Below are positions 5,549 to 6,201 of a stretch of DNA of 6,201 nt, in pieces; positions within the stretch are counted from its first letter, which is position 1; each line of letters begins with the position of its first letter. The notes under the pieces are model-generated. The model searched no databases and was not told where the DNA came from. It worked only from the letters and a program-made list of their open reading frames with translations. The position numbers and the translations under genes are program-made. The DNA is from Bordetella parapertussis (GTDB lineage Bacteria; Pseudomonadota; Gammaproteobacteria; Burkholderiales; SG8-39), in NCBI GenBank assembly GCA_945869935.1, contig CAMBSA010000126.1, positions 1 to 6,201 on the forward strand. The letters are read 5' to 3'.

Positions 5549-6201
5549 ATGAAAAGACTCCATCTCATCGTCCTGAGCGCGGCACTCGCCAGCCTGTCCC
5601 TCGCCGCGTCGGCGCAGGAGTATCCGCTGAAACCCATCCGGGTCATCACGCCCTACGGCGCCGGCGGCGCCTCCGACATCGTCGTGCGCGCGGGCGTGCA
5701 CGAGATGTCGAAGCACCTTGGGCAGAGCATCATCGTGGAGAACCGCACCGGGGCAGGCGGGACCATCGGCTTTGAGGCGTTTGCGGCTTCGCCGGCCGAC
5801 GGCTACACGCTGCTGGGCACGGCAAGCAGCCTGCATGGGATCTCGGCAGCCCTGTACACGAAGACGCTCAAGCACGACCCGAACAAGGACGTCGAGCCGG
5901 TCATCGTCCTGGCGAACGTCAGCAACGTCCTGGTGGTGAACCCCGCGGTGAGGGCTAGCTCCACCAAGGAACTGATCGAGCTGGCGCGAACGGCGCAGAA
6001 CAAGCTGACCTTCGTCTCGGCGGGCGTGGGCACCTCGGTGCACATGGCCGGAGAGCTGTTCAAGAAGATGGCCGGCGTGGAGATGACCCACGTGCCGTAC
6101 CGGAGCAGCGTCGCCGCGCTGGTCGACCTGACCGCCGGGCGGGTGGACGTGATGTTCGACAACATTCCCTCGGCGCTGCCGCACATCAAGGCGGGCAAGC
6201 T
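5549..6201 (+). CDS. Second Bug/TctC-family substrate-binding protein, 3' end beyond window
   Basis: The frame opens at ATG 5549 after GGAGG (5539-5543) and stays open to the right edge, giving 217 residues of an expected ~320. It starts with a clear Sec signal peptide (MKRLHLIVLSAALASLSLAA) ending in an SA/QEYP-type cleavage site near residue 22. The mature part has the Bug hallmarks: YPLKPIRVITPYGAGGASD, ENRTGAGGTIG, SPADGYTLLG, LTFVSAGVGTSVHMAGELF and HVPYRSSVAALVDL. It is clearly different from the first Bug protein: it has YRSS in place of YRGD, for example. The two are likely old paralogues with different ligands rather than a recent duplication. Divergence from the deacetylase gene across about 107 bp suggests shared control. 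The gene downstream cannot be seen. Confidence 0.94.
   Translation, partial: MKRLHLIVLSAALASLSLAASAQEYPLKPIRVITPYGAGGASDIVVRAGVHEMSKHLGQSIIVENRTGAGGTIGFEAFAASPADGYTLLGTASSLHGISAALYTKTLKHDPNKDVEPVIVLANVSNVLVVNPAVRASSTKELIELARTAQNKLTFVSAGVGTSVHMAGELFKKMAGVEMTHVPYRSSVAALVDLTAGRVDVMFDNIPSALPHIKAGK

Noticed and set aside
4716..5552. 278-codon forward open frame opposite the deacetylase
   Set aside because: It is the antisense shadow of the deacetylase gene in GC-rich DNA. Its Arg/Val/Leu/His-rich product has no recognisable domain, while the minus strand carries complete CE4 motifs.
5303..6184. 293-codon minus-strand frame opposite the second Bug gene
   Set aside because: It is a shadow: the plus strand has a ribosome binding site, a signal peptide and Bug motifs in a frame that runs off the window.

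Overview
The window is high-GC proteobacterial DNA. The abundance of Bug/TctC-type periplasmic binding proteins and the overall style point to a betaproteobacterium of the Burkholderiales (Bordetella/Achromobacter/Variovorax-like). This is inferred from protein families, not from any marker gene.

Left edge (1-754): a scar built from pieces of three unrelated genes. On the minus strand there is the C-terminal half of a VOC (glyoxalase/extradiol-dioxygenase fold) protein that has lost its N-terminus. Abutting it on the plus strand is the last ~47 codons of an IS91-like transposase, followed by ~220 bp of non-coding, hairpin-prone sequence that is probably the end of that element. Next comes a ~46-codon internal piece of an M20 amidohydrolase carrying the HACGHD metal-binding motif. 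None of the three can be functional.

Centre (755-4558, plus strand): a 534-residue protein made of two tandem alpha/beta-hydrolase domains; a ketopantoate reductase (ApbA/PanE)-type NADPH-dependent reductase; and, 18 bp after it, a complete Bug/TctC solute-binding protein. The reductase and Bug genes almost certainly share a transcript. The hydrolase lies 171 bp upstream and may or may not be part of it. Both nucleophile elbows of the hydrolase lack serine (His in domain 1, Asp in domain 2), and the second domain appears to lack its C-terminal catalytic residues.

Right (4602-6201): a minus-strand, cytoplasmic polysaccharide-deacetylase-fold hydrolase (HpPgdA/PuuE-like), convergent with the first Bug gene and divergent from a second Bug gene that runs off the right edge.

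Together the intact genes look like an accessory uptake-and-catabolism locus: periplasmic capture of a small organic acid or amide by Bug proteins, followed by cytoplasmic C-N or C-C/ester hydrolysis and keto-acid reduction. No TctA/TctB membrane subunits and no regulator are present in the window, and the substrate cannot be deduced. I found no CRISPR array, tRNA, rRNA, phage or defence genes.
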